A DNA stretch of 64,000 nt from Periplaneta americana (taxonomy: Eukaryota; Arthropoda; Insecta; Blattodea; Blattidae). Of this stretch, positions 54,271-64,000 are shown piece by piece (the first letter of the stretch is position 1; each line of letters begins with the position of its first letter). The position numbers and the translations under genes are program-made. The stretch lies in contig NC_091119.1 of NCBI RefSeq assembly GCF_040183065.1, positions 186,476,543-186,540,542 on the forward strand. The letters are read 5' to 3'. A model generated the notes under the pieces. It saw only the letters and a program-made list of their open reading frames with translations, was not told where the DNA came from and did no database searches.

Positions 54271-55058
54271 GAGAGAGAAGAATTCAAAAAGGATAGCTGC
54301 CCTTGAAAAAGGGTACCGAGCGGTAACAGCACCTAAATTAATTGTAGATAAACAATATTCTATTTTGAATTTTAAATTATATTTTTATTTTATTTTAATT
54401 TAATTTATTTCTGGAGGGCAGCTATCCTCGACATGAATAATTTATTTTTCATATATAGAGCTGTACAGATGGTTATTTACAATTAACAAGGAATGTCTTA
54501 CAACATTAATGGCTATATCTTGAAGTTCCAAAAGATCGATATGGAAACGATGAAAGAAATTGATACAAAATCTTGATATAGTGCCCCTTGCACCAAAGAG
54601 CAAGCCAATTACTTCCCAGCGACGAACGGGTACGTGGTATTTCTCTTCCAGATAAGGAAAGCAGGGTTCATAATGTCTTTCCTTTTCCAGATCTACTTCT
54701 TGTGGCTGGAATTCGGCACCCTCAAATCTTATAGTGGGATCGATTATGAAGCCAATCTTTTGATTGTTATCAATTTCTATGATGTCGGCACGTTTGGTGG
54801 AGCCAGTGGATGAAATACAATGTACTTCTTCATAAATGTCAAACTTTCCAGACTTCTTGAGACATTCAGCAATTCGGCTTCTAACCCAGTGATGACGATT
54901 GTTCCGCAACAGTTCCCCTTTTCTGCAGACACCAAGAACATGAGGAAGGGTTTCGTACTCGTTGCAATGGCGGCAATGGGATTCTTGGCTCCTACCAGGA
55001 ACACTACGTACTGAGATGACATTGCAATTCATTTTTATAGCGTTAGTCCATTGAGAGG
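54237..55058 (-). CDS. LINE C-terminal CCHC plus restriction-like endonuclease region and 3' UTR (truncated)
   Basis: The minus-strand frame from 55032 is open for 196 codons to 54442; upstream TCTCAATGGACTAACGCT extends it by SQWTNAIK to the truncation at 55058. It reads SVPGRSQESHCRHCNEYETL, PHVLGVCRKGELLRNN (the CxxC...HxxxxC finger), then EEVHCISSTGSTKRADIIEI, IGFIIDPTIRFEG (acidic residues as in PD-(D/E)xK nucleases), EPCFPYLEEKYHVP and GLLFGARGTISRF. This order fits LINEs of the R2/R4/NeSL type with a nuclease after the RT. The RT is lost, so it cannot be autonomous, although the frame is intact. The 3' UTR (54441-54270) has a 14-bp inverted repeat and ends in (TTA)n. Confidence 0.75.
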
Positions 55059-55092
55059 TGGAAAGGCAGAGTTAAGGCCGTAAGGCCATCGC
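55059..55092 (-). mobile_element. fragment of the CR1-like LINE 3' tail
   Basis: Minus strand CTGGTTGAGTGGAAGCGATG, GCCTTACGGCCTTAACTCTG, CC, as in 18283-18340 and 56298-56340. It joins the truncated 5' end of the endonuclease-type LINE directly. Confidence 0.7.
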
Positions 55093-55794
55093 TTCCACTC
55101 AACCAGCAAAAAGTATACATACATATGTATCAACTTAGAAAGAATTAAACAATTTGATTTAGATAAGAGCTACATGTATACAAGAGTTATTTACGAATTA
55201 AACAAGAAAATACTATGAACTATTAATTAAACACTGAAATACAAACTATGTAGCAGAATTAAGCTAAAATACATAGACTATTAATATATTTCAAATAATG
55301 TTAGATAATAGAAAGAGATTTATTATGAGACAATTTTGAAAATACAGCACTATCAGGATGCATCTCTTAGTTTAAAGAGAAAATAGGGTATAAGTTATTC
55401 AAAAGTCACAAAAAATTTGAAAAGACTCTAATTATGTTAAAAAAATAAGTTCACAGAAAAATAATGACACAGTTTTGTTCTTAAAAGGACAGGTATTTTT
55501 AAAAAATTCAGGAAATGAATGAAAGTATTCAAACTTTGTAATACAGTTTTGTTCAAGAAAAATGCGTTCTATTAAGAAATAGTCCACTTTCAAAACAGAA
55601 ACATAGTAACAGAGTGATTGAATAAGTAACTAACTGACGACTGACTGACTAACTTAATAACTTATTAAATAAATGAATAAATGAATCAATAAATAAATGG
55701 AAAGGTAGTTAGATGGATAAATAAATAAGTAGATAACTAAGTAAATAAATAAATGAATGAATAAATAAATAATAATTCACATAAATAAATAATT
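55093..55794. other. no gene; (AAAT)n-like low complexity at 55660-55790
   Basis: AT-rich, ending in degenerate AAATAAATGAATAA repeats. Nothing coding. Confidence 0.55.
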
Positions 55795-56041
55795 GAAGTG
55801 TCGGCTGGAACAACGTTATAAGTTACATTTGATAAAATTTACAGGAGCTGCAAAAATGTGTACACGTACAACGTTGTTCTTATAGGTTAGCAAACTTTTG
55901 AGTGGACAAATTTCACGTACTGCATTGATGGACAGTTGCAAGCCAAGGAGTATAGCAAGGTAACATGACATACAACATTATTACGCGGAAACACGCCAAA
56001 TGAAAATTTTGTAACTACAACGTTGTTCCAGCCGACGCTTC
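55795..56041. mobile_element. MITE with 23-bp terminal inverted repeats
   Basis: GAAGTGTCGGCTGGAACAAC, GTT at 55795-55817 is mirrored at 56019-56041 with one difference (GT/GC). Flanked by AATT on both sides. A third CAACGTTGTTC lies at 55866-55882. No coding. Confidence 0.85.
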
Positions 56042-56249
56042 AATTAATGAAATAATTAAATTATTAATTTATTGAATTGTTAAATACATAAATGATCATT
56101 AATAATGCAACACATAAATTGCATTAAATTTATTTTAGTTTGATTCGTGTTCACAATTATTACAAAAAAGAACCAATTCCTTAACCATGTAAAATATCAG
56201 AATACCACATTTTGTAAAATAATTTTCAGACGGTTAAAAAGAAAATGTT

Positions 56250-56254
<5 letters not shown>
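56042..56254. other. spacer
   Basis: AT-rich, nothing identified. Confidence 0.4.
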
Positions 56255-56287
<33 letters not shown>

Positions 56288-56556
56288 TTTATTTAACCTG
56301 GCAGAGTTAAGGCCATACGGCCTTCTCTAACACTCAACCAGGAGTAAAAACTGCGTTATAGAAACACTACAAATTTACAAAGTACACACAAAACTGAATA
56401 AGATAATAATAATAAAATGTAAACAACATGTAAGAAGAAATCAGACATAATATATAACATACAGAAAGAAAGAAAAAAGCATAATAAAATGTGAACAGCA
56501 GGTCAAAAATAAATGAGGCCTACAAACTATAAAAAATAAGACAATTATTGATGATG

Positions 56557-56591
<35 letters not shown>

Positions 56592-57180
56592 GAATAGTAA
56601 TGATAATAATAATGATAATAATAATATTAATAATAATAATAGTAATAATAATAATAAATAAAATAATAATAACAAGCCTAATAGTAATAATAATACTAAT
56701 AGTAGTAATACAATAGTGCAGTACAAAGCATACAATGAATACAATATTTTTAAGTATACACAGTAAGGAAAATTATGTTTATATATAGCTCAACTTATCA
56801 CATTAGATTTATACCATTATCGGAAAATATGAAAACAAAAATATAGAATAAGTTAAATATCACTAGAACATAAAAAAATGTGAATACGTGGAAACATGCA
56901 ATACAACACTTGTCATAATAGTAAGTTAGTTTGGCAACTCGTCATAAGATAATTTTCTAACTTGGATTTGAAAGATTTCAATGTTCGGCAGCCCTTGACT
57001 TCAGGCGGCAGAGAGTTCTAGTGACGAGAGGTAGCAACAGTGAAAGATGAGGAATACAGAGATGATGTGTGAAGTGGAATTTCTAGCGTGTTATCGCGTT
57101 GTGATCGAGTATTAATATTATGATAGCGAGAGAGAGTATGAAAACACTGTAAATGAATTTATATTTTGTATAAAATTCCA
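56255..57180 (-). pseudogene. CR1-like LINE, C-terminus and 3' UTR
   Basis: Minus-strand 57120-56920 reads NINTRSQRDNTLEIPLHTSS, LYSSSFTVATSRH, stop, NSLPPEVKGCRTLKSFKSKL, ENYLMTSCQTN. It parallels the plus copy at 17497-18403 (LNTRS..., FTV..., NSLP, FKK.L). The 3' UTR contains (TAA) microsatellites at 56557-56710 and the tail GGTTGAGTG, GGCCGTATGGCCTTAACTCT with the AAGGCC-ATAC-GGCCTT hairpin (56309-56324), then (TTA)n at 56255-56284. Confidence 0.75.
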
Positions 57181-57269
57181 GACACCGAACATTTTTGTAG
57201 GCCTAAGTTGAAATTGTTACGTTTTATGTACGATATTAGGCCTATATGGGCAATGTCTCTTTCTTTTTT

Positions 57270-57442
57270 ATTTTTTATTTATTTTAGTAGGTTATTTTAC
57301 GAAGCTTTATCAACATTTTAAGTTATTTAGCGTCTGAATGAGATGAAGGTGATAATGCCGGTGAAATGAGTCCGGAGTCCAACATCGAAAGTTACCCAGC
57401 ATTTGCTCATATTGGGTTGAGGGAAAACCCCAGAAGTAACCT
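57270..57442 (-). mobile_element. tRNA-derived SINE (family B), 5'-truncated
   Basis: Minus strand CCCTCAACCCAATATGAGCA, AATGCTGGGTAACTTTCG, GGACTCATTTCACCGGC and the tail GACGCTAAATAACT, TTGATAAAGCTTCGTAAAAT. The tRNA head is missing. Confidence 0.85.
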
Positions 57443-57562
57443 CTTTCTTTTCTATGTATTTTTCAAATAACAAAAATAAATCTTACCTTACCGCTTTCAT
57501 TTCATTTAATTTCATTTTTTTTTTCATTTCATTTCATTTATTTAATACTATAAACTTGAGCT
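57443..57562. other. spacer with (ATTTC)n
   Basis: ATTTCATTTCATTTATTT low complexity. Confidence 0.5.
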
Positions 57563-58185
57563 AACAGCTTTACATATTTAGGATCAGTGGTCACTAGCGA
57601 TAATAACATGTCCAAAGAAATCTCTAATCGATTAATGAAAGCAAACAGAGCATATTTTGGCTTGAAATATCACTTTAGTTCGCATGCTCTATCCAGGAAA
57701 GTAAAAGTTATTCTTTACAAAACATTAGTGAGACCAGTTTTGACATATGCAGCAGAAACGTGGTCAATCTCCAAAAATGATTAAAAAGACTGGAGATTTT
57801 CGAAAGAAAGATTCTGCGAAGGATCTATGGCCCAACATTTGAGGAAGGTCTCTGGAGGAGGAGATGCAACTATGAATTATATAGACTTCTAGGAGAGCCA
57901 AATATAATCAATACAGTTAAAACTAGCAGATTGAGGTGGCAGGACATGTAATATGCATGGACCCAAGTGAACCTTGCAAAAAAATTGTAATAAATCCGGG
58001 AGGTCAGAGAAGACGAGGTCGACTGCACTTGCGATGCATTGATGGAGTGGAAGAGGATGCCAGAAAGTTGGGGTGCAAGAATTGGAAGGCTGCTATACAA
58101 GATAGAGACGGATGGCTACAATTACTAAGGGAGGCCCAGGCCCACCAAGGGGGGCTGTAGCGCCAATGATGATGATGATGACACT
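57563..58185 (+). pseudogene. RTE-like LINE, post-RT region and 3' end
   Basis: Reads SFTYLGSVVTSDNN, MSKEISNRLMKANRAYFGLK, LYKTLVRPVLTYAAETWSIS, a stop/frameshift, KRLEIFERKILRRIYGP, RLRW (small deletion), GHVICMDPSEPCKKI, GGQRRRGRLHLRCIDGVEED, GCKNWKAAIQDRDGWLQLLR, EAQAHQGGL, stop. This is the region after the RT palm in RTE-like proteins. At least two frame breaks. The 3' end is GGGGGGCTGTAGCGCC followed by (AATGATG)n, where it meets another LINE tail to tail. Confidence 0.85.
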
Positions 58186-59310
58186 TGAGCTACATTAGGC
58201 ATTGCAGCCCGAAAGAGCAGAAGCTCGTGCTCGGGCGCAGTTCAGATGAGTTATACAAAATATATCACACAATTAAGAGAGTTCATTGAGCACAATAACA
58301 TTAATAAATGGTAAAATAATACAGCATGTAATAATAGGGTCTATATACAAATAGAAAATACAAAAGTACATGAATATTAGAGTATCAATTTTTAACTCAA
58401 TTAGCTTAAACAATTAAATAATTAATCTGATTTGTTTTTTAAATCTATGTGTGTTCAGTGTACTTAGCTCAGGGTAAGCTCTAATTAATGTATTATATAT
58501 TTTGGGTCCAAAATTTATTCTGTGTTTTAATCCAGCAGTTGTGTGGCATTTGGGAGTATTTAGAAATAAACTGTAGTTTTGTCTCGTATGGTATTCATGA
58601 GGATCAAATTTAAATTTATTGTGGTTTTTATGGAAGTAAATCAGCAATGTTTGTTTATAAATTTGTTCTAGATTTGATACAACAAATTCCTGAAAAAATA
58701 ATTTTGTAGGGTAATCAAAACGTTTATATAGACAAATTTTGATAATTCTTTTTGGAGCAAATTTAAAGGATGGAGAGTCGATTTTGCCATTCCTCCCCAA
58801 CCTAATATACCATACTGAATTATTTATTGAGTCCACATCTGTGGAGTAACGGTCAGCGCGTCTGGCCGGGAAACCAGGTGGCCCGGGTTCGAATCCCGGT
58901 TGGGGCAAGTTACCTGGTTGAGGTTTTTTCCGGGGTTTTCCCTCAACCCAATACGAGCAAATGCTGGGTAACTTTCGGTGCTGGACCCCGGACTCATTTC
59001 ACCGGCTTTATCACCTTCATTTCATTCAGACGCTAAATAACCTAGATGTTGATACAGCGTCGTAAAATAACCCAATAAAAATTATTGATTGAAACAGAGC
59101 TAAGTACACAGTACGCAGAACATAAACGGGTATATAAGAGCGTAGAATGGAAAATTTGTGGATTGTTTTACGCAGTCTGTTACACAGGAAGGAGATATGC
59201 TTGTCCCATTTTAAATGTAGGTCAATAATAATGCCTAAATATTTAACTTGTGGGGATATACTCAAAGCGTTACATGAGCAAGTAGCTAGGTTACAATAAT
59301 GTATTTTCAG
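58186..59310 (-). pseudogene. LINE RT C-terminal half (GLKHSINFGP family), split by a SINE
   Basis: Minus strand. Upper part (59310-59089): ISPQVKYLGIIIDLHLKWDK, HISFLCNRLRKTIHKFSI, YVLRTVYLALFQS. After the SINE (58827 down): IIQYGILGWGGMAKS, with breaks, HEYHTRQNYSLFLNTPKC, TAGLKHRINFGPKIYNTLIR and AYPELSTLNTHRFKKQIRLI, stop at about 58416. The 3' UTR has a hairpin at 58207-58236 (GCCCGA/TCGGGC with inner GAGC/GCTC) and ends at a (CAT)n tract near 58170-58185. Several stops mark it as dead. Same family as 11956-12835. Confidence 0.82.
58828..59088 (+). mobile_element. tRNA-derived SINE (family B), full-length, inside a LINE
   Basis: GTCCACATCTGTGGAGTAAC, GGTCAGCGCGTCTGGCC, CCGGGTTCGAATCCCGG, CAAGTTACCTGGTTGAGG, CCCTCAACCCAATACGAG, GGACCCCGGACTCATTTC and the tail GACGCTAAATAACC, TTGATACAGCGTCGTAAAAT, CCAATAAAA. 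It is flanked by AATTATTTATTGA and AATTATTGATTGA, a near-perfect target duplication. Confidence 0.92.
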
Positions 59311-59371
<61 letters not shown>

Positions 59372-59372
59372 G
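59311..59372. repeat. (TTA)n microsatellite
   Basis: About 20 TTA units at the 5' (truncated) border of the LINE. Confidence 0.95.
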
Positions 59373-60072
59373 CCTAGTAAAGAAAGATTCAGTTCTGCAT
59401 CACAAGGTACGGAATTTCCTCAATCGTTCTGTGTGTATTTGATGCAAATAAATTAAAGCATTTGAGCAGGAAACTCTCTCGAAGCAAACGTTCATAAGCT
59501 CCTCTTTAACCAGCAAGAGGAAATAGAGTAATTGGTTCGGGAGCTTGTAAAGTCTTGCCAACAAGACAAGCTGCAGGCACAGAGATATTTAGAAAGCGTG
59601 TAGCTCCCATGTCATCGAATTTGTCTTCGCCGCGTGGGTGGAAGGAAGGAAGAAGCGAGGAATTCAATGAGTTCTTCTTGCTCCTCGACAAAATGCCAGC
59701 GTGAAGCGAGAGGCAGCTGACCGCTATTCGTCTTCAAAAGTCCGCTCCTGCTCTGCCATTGTCTCTAAGTAATGCTACGGAGGCTTTATCGTCCGGCGTA
59801 ATGCAGACTTGGATATTGCAGAGATCCCGCTCCAATAACATGATATTGCAATTCCTCTCTCTGTTGGGGTAAAATAGTTCAATATCTCTTCCTAAAGGTA
59901 CAGTACCAGGCCTCTGAAACGAGTACTACTGCAGCCTTGTTGACCATGTCCTGAAATGAGTTTAACTTGGTTTGGAAATTATTTCCAAGATTGATACCTT
60001 GAAGTTTTCCAATTTCCTTACAATCATTTTTTCAATTTATAAATCGCATTAGTAGAAACAAGTAATTAAATA
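59373..60072. other. no recognisable feature
   Basis: Balanced composition; a 61-codon minus frame (59691-59506) has no motif I recognise. Confidence 0.45.
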
Positions 60073-61215
60073 GAGTAAGGGTGGGTATTGTCGGATACCA
60101 TTTTGATGTTTCAAAATAAAGGTAATTGAAAAAAGTTAGAACTGGAATTACTTAGTATTATAATAACCTCTTGGGGTTCCTGCAGATTGTACATAAGTAT
60201 TAGGTAATTTACATAATATGTATTTGCTGTATAACTTGCAAAGAGAAAACAGAAATAATATCATCACTGACAGAATGGGAAGCTAATGTCGGATACATTA
60301 GACATTATTATGTCATTGACACATAGGCAACTAGCTTCTCTTCAAGTGAAGCTGGGAGTATTGGTTTTCGTCCAAGTTTCGATTTAACGGCTTTGGTGGG
60401 CTCAGAGTTGCACCGTACATAATCAAATAATGTTGATCGAGGTACATTGAATCTTTTGGAAGCAGCAAGATAGCCCATTCTTTTGTCCCGTACTGCGACA
60501 ATGGCATTTACCATATCTTCAGACTTCCATTTTTTTAGACTGAATTTCTTTTTTCTTTTACTTTAGGCATCTAAAAATATCAGAAGAAGAAACAATTAGT
60601 TACTTCATAATATTCGATTAATTAGAAAATTAATTACTTACATTAATTAAAAATACCCAGGAATAAAAATGTAGTGGTTTGTTATAGAAAACATATAAAT
60701 GGGTATGAGGCAGCTTTTATGTAGCGAGCAGCATTGAAAGACAGCCGACAATGCCCTCGGCTAGTATCCGACATTGCCCTCGGCTAGTATCTGACATTGC
60801 CCTCAGCTAGTATCCGACATTGGCCGACTCTTCACAAACAGTAAAACAAGCCAGCTGCATGAAACATGTTGTCGATAGCATTTCTGCAATTAGAGAATTA
60901 AGAAGCCTTATCTATGGTATATCAAACAGTGCATACCATGTTGTGTAAATATAAGAATAACTTGTAACGAAAAATCACATTACTTACCCTCAAAAAGATT
61001 TTTTTTTTTTTTTTTTTTGCACAAACGTTGAAAACACGCTATTCACACACAGTGAAGCACTCAACAGTAATGGCTATTCATGCAGATTTTCGTCTACTTG
61101 TAGAGAACGTAATGCATTATTTTCACATCAGATTGCACCAGTCGATGGAAAAGAAATATGTTATCCGAGATTATCCGACATTACCAGACCTATCCGACAA
61201 TCCCCTCCCCTACTC
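60073..61215. mobile_element. pogo-like DNA transposon, internally decayed, TA target
   Basis: Left end GAGTAAGGGTGGGTATTGTC, GGATA (60073-60097) and right end TATCCGACAATCCCCTCCCC, TACTC (61191-61215) form a 25-bp inverted repeat with three mismatches, flanked by TA at 60071 and 61216. TATCCGACATT-like motifs recur at 60283 (reversed), 60762-60823 (three ~25-bp tandem units CTCGGCTAGTATCCGACATTG) and 61171. A Psq-domain coding remnant lies inside on the minus strand. The rest of the transposase (DDE) is gone, so the element is non-autonomous. Confidence 0.82.
60308..60573 (-). pseudogene. pogo/Tigger-type transposase N-terminus with Psq helix-turn-helix
   Basis: From 60573 the minus strand starts MPKVKEKRNSV, breaks in a T/A run, then is open from 60514: MVNAIVAVRDKRMGYLAASK, RFNVPRSTLFDYVR, LGRKPILPASLEEKLVAYV. 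The 'M..AI.AV....G...A..RFNVPRSTL' pattern is the Pipsqueak-type HTH of pogo/Tigger/CENP-B-like proteins, which binds the element's ends. The frame ends at a stop near 60308, before any DDE domain. Its place inside TA-flanked inverted repeats supports transposase rather than a host gene. Confidence 0.8.
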
Positions 61216-61714
61216 TATAATAAATGGCTAATTTCAACTCCAAAACCTAAAATATTCACTCTTTCCTACAAGATTTTGTAAGTACTGAAACGTGCCATGG
61301 ATTATTTCACAATGGACAAGGTAATTACAATTTTACCAGCTTCACTCTGCTACGAATTAAACACCCCACCCAACGCTTTCAGATTAGTCCGTCTAAATCT
61401 ACGAGGTCTAAAGAACATAATGTCTAATCTGCAATTATGCCTAATGAAAAATATATCTACAATTTATCCATGTATAAAGGGGAAAGGTCTCATGTCAAAA
61501 TGACTAATTTTGATTGAAGTCTAATTACAAAAATGTCTCCTGGAGCATGGTCTAATGTCGAAATGTCTCATCCCAAAAATCTAACTTTGAATTACATCTA
61601 ATCACAAATAATGTCTACTCAAGTATGGTCTATTGCTGTAGTAACAATATCAATTAACTTCATGGTACAAGGTCAACTGAAAATATGGGATAAATAACAT
61701 TGTAACTCCTAAAT
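61216..61714. other. no gene; loose ATGTCTAAT repeats
   Basis: Short recurring words (AATGTCTAAT, ATGTCTC, GTCTAATGTC) between 61418 and 61640 suggest an old tandem array or an unrecognised repeat. Confidence 0.4.
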
Positions 61715-62131
61715 ACGAGGCGTGTCCATAAAGTAACTTTCCCACTCGTCCCACAGCTAGCAAACCATATGTTGCGCGAAACGACTGCGTAGCGCATGCG
61801 CTAGCGGAACTTCCCGAGTGCTCTCAGTAGCTTCGTTGCATTGGTTGAAGATGGACGTTCCTATTCCAGCTCCTGCCGCGTGTGAAGTGCGATCTGTGAT
61901 AAAGTTATTTAATGCACAGGGCATAGCGCCGATTGAAATTGATCGTCAGCTGTGCCAGGTCTATGGGCAAGCAGACAATTTTCAGCAGGACGCCAAAATG
62001 TGCATGACGAGGAGCACAGTGGGAGCCCAACCATCATCGCAGACGACCTTGTGGAGCAAAGCACCATCTGCTTGCCCATAGACCTGGCACAGCTGACGAT
62101 CAATTTCAATCGGCGCTATGCCCTGTGCATT
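61715..62131 (+). pseudogene. mariner-like element, 5' part folded into an inverted duplication
   Basis: CGAGGCGTGTCCATAAAGTA (61719) is a mariner-type end. The coding start follows at 61851: MDVPIPAPAACEVRSVIKLF, NAQGIAPIEIDRQLCQVYG, the N-terminal HTH of mariner transposases, then broken frames with GRQNVHDEEHSGSPTIIADD. 61911-61975 is exactly repeated in reverse at 62067-62131 (65 of 65). Beyond 62131 the sequence is unrelated, so the DDE domain and 3' end are lost. Confidence 0.8.
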
Positions 62132-62480
62132 CAAAAAATTAGAGATAACTTTGAAATTATAGTTTTAAGAGTATCTAATAAAATTCCCCGCCATTTGTTT
62201 TATATGAGCAAGGGTGAATTTAAAAGAATTGTCTCTGGTTGTCTCATACATAAGTCCTTTTATAATATCAGTGAATTTTTTAATACTGAATATGAAAATT
62301 TGTAAATTTTAATATATTTTATTGGTAATTTTTTTATTTTAGACTAAGTCTAAAACACTTTGTGCGCAATGACTGTAAATAGATAGAAATAGAGATAGAA
62401 ATATCATCAAACCTACCACCTCGACGGACAATAAGTTGTATTTTTCCCTTGTAATAAGGAAATGTACGTTTTTAAATGCG
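62132..62480 (+). pseudogene. LINE C-terminal relic
   Basis: 62140-62305 reads INFEIIVLRVSNKIPRHLF, YMSKGEFKRIVSGCLIHKSF, YNISEFFNTEYENL, stop. It resembles the 'NK.P...K..FK......L....FY.. .EF' ending at 15330-15855. A CCCTTGTAATAAGG hairpin follows at 62447-62461. Confidence 0.5.
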
Positions 62481-63539
62481 GTATATTTTGGATGTAGAAC
62501 TTTAGCATAAAATGTTTCTAATCTCTTACTAAAAATGTCCACGAAATTCGTTGATAAGTTGCAATAAATCACGTAGAATTTGTTTTATAAATTTGCCATG
62601 ACTGATTGAGTAATATGGCAGCTATAATTTTACAAATTTTAATTAAATTGACAGACTGAAGTGTTATCTTAACATTCACATTTCATTGCCGATTTAACGC
62701 CTGTCAGAGAATATGAATATTGACTGGAATTCAGTTAGCGAAATTCATTAAAACTTCATAAAAAAAATATGGAACTGGGCTTGGAAATACGAAGGATCAA
62801 AGCAACAGTTAAGTATTCATAAATTACAGTCATGGACTACAGATAATCAGGCCATAGACATAATAAAATAAGCGAATTAGAAATAAGACAATGTGCAGAA
62901 AATCTGCCTGATTGCTTATTTCCAACAATTTTCAGGAACTGATATCTCCATTAAGTGCATACAGTAGGTGGGGACAATAATATTAGAAAAAGTAACATGT
63001 TATAAAAGTTAATTTTGTGAATTTACGATCTAATTAAAAAAGTAATTTTTAATTTCATGTGTTATAATTAATTATTTGAACTGATCAGGATTGATACAGG
63101 GTAAAGAAATAGCTCTCTAGCAAGATTAATTAAACGAAGGGTCCGAGATACGTCAGTATTACCTACATTTTTCGACACGATATAGGATGATTCAGAAAAA
63201 TTGAATAGCTCTGTAAGGATCCTGTTGAATGTACTATGTAGACTAGAGCAAATAATGTTACATGAACATGGGTCTGATTTTCAATATTATGTAAATTATT
63301 TGTATAAATTTATTCTGTCGCAATATGAACAAGGCTTTTAATTTCTTTACGAATGTATGTACTTAATAGTGCCCACGTCTTAACCCAGAAATGTACGCAA
63401 CTTGCCAAACAGTCTGTAAACTGCGCCACTTATTCCTATAAAGATAGAGTAAATTGCGCTACGAACATAAAATAATGTTCGTCACCTAGACTGTGTAAGC
63501 TGTGTCTTGGAAAATATGCAATATGCGCCATAGATCGTA
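62481..63539. other. no recognisable feature
   Basis: AT-rich; nothing identified. Confidence 0.55.
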
Positions 63540-63591
63540 GTGGCGGTGGTGGTGGTGGTGGTGGTGGTGGTGGTGGTGGTGGTGGTGGTAC
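63540..63591. repeat. (GGT)n microsatellite
   Basis: About 16 GGT units on the plus strand, preceded by GTGGCGGTGG. Able in principle to form two-tetrad G-quadruplexes. Confidence 0.95.
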
Positions 63592-64000
63592 ATTCGGTCT
63601 AATAATAATTATTATTACTAATTTTATTATTAGTTGCGAAGGGCTTTCTAGTTCCGTACCTATTTTGTCTGCTACCTCCTAAACTAGGTTATTCAGATAT
63701 ATCTACGTTTCATGTAATCAGGATTCCTCTATTAAAATTCTATAGGACTTAAACGTCTAAATTATCCATAAATTCCTGACTGAAAAGTGCCTTTTTAGTA
63801 TTTTTGCGAATATTAATACAAAAATGCCGCCACTGAAAATGCGAAAAGTTCAAAAACTACGAAAATTGTGTTTAAAAAAAAGCTCTAACAAACACTGGTC
63901 TGGCAAGTCCGTTCCATATTGTTCTCAGAAGGGGAGAGAAGAAGATTTCATCTAATTTCCAGGAACCCAAGTTTCTTTGAAAACATCCATCAGCATTAAA
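63592..64000. other. no recognisable feature
   Basis: AT-rich to the right edge; nothing identified. Confidence 0.55.

Noticed and set aside
60308-60573. Host Pipsqueak-family transcription factor
   Set aside because: It lies between TA-flanked inverted repeats, is frameshifted and lacks any BTB or further domain, so a transposase remnant is more likely.

Overview
The window looks like AT-rich, repeat-dominated insect nuclear DNA. The mix points to a cockroach or close relative (Blattodea, possibly Periplaneta): tRNA-headed SINEs with the CAAGTTACCTGGTTGAGG body, LINEs ending in MNLRVP or in the GGCAGAGTTAAGGCC tail, and many (TTA)n tracts. That placement rests on recalled repeat families, not a search. 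I found no convincing host protein-coding gene, no rRNA, no functional tRNA gene and no CRISPR array. Nearly every interpretable segment is a transposable element, usually 5'-truncated, decayed and nested, or a tandem array. Layout 1-16 kb: a Penelope-like element with an open GIY-YIG reading frame runs off the left edge; a tRNA-derived SINE is split by a 2.76-kb DNA transposon with perfect 36-bp inverted ends; an RTE-like LINE 3' end follows; a second, decayed Penelope element carries a nested LINE; then LINE relics, a TIR element and a SINE. Layout 16-31 kb: a pyrimidine array; a LINE on the minus strand interrupted by a CR1-like LINE; a 1-kb TTAA-bounded palindrome; a GC-rich block with two minisatellites that may be an LTR plus leader; SINEs; an RT pseudogene carrying three separate insertions (MITE, Penelope-type palindrome, SINE); and a 153-bp satellite. 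Layout 31-50 kb: a 1.1-kb CTTT array, a mariner scrap, a 1,000-bp non-autonomous Helitron, two copies of a ~0.8-kb dispersed repeat, a LINE with a restriction-like-endonuclease tail, a 2.5-kb minisatellite, a LINE with a YADD motif, and a 1.6-kb pyrimidine-rich tract. Layout 50-64 kb: SINEs, several MITEs, a second endonuclease-type LINE, CR1-like and RTE-like LINEs, a LINE with a SINE insertion whose target duplication can be read, a pogo-like transposon with a Psq helix-turn-helix, and a mariner fragment folded into a perfect 65-bp inverted repeat. The most interesting signals are structural: a hairpin in LINE 3' ends whose stem changes in a compensatory way between three copies, SINEs with different tRNA heads sharing one tail, a SINE sharing its 3' end with an RTE-like LINE, and DNA transposons with repeated subterminal motifs. 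All identifications rest on reading translations and motifs by eye; no alignment or database search was run.
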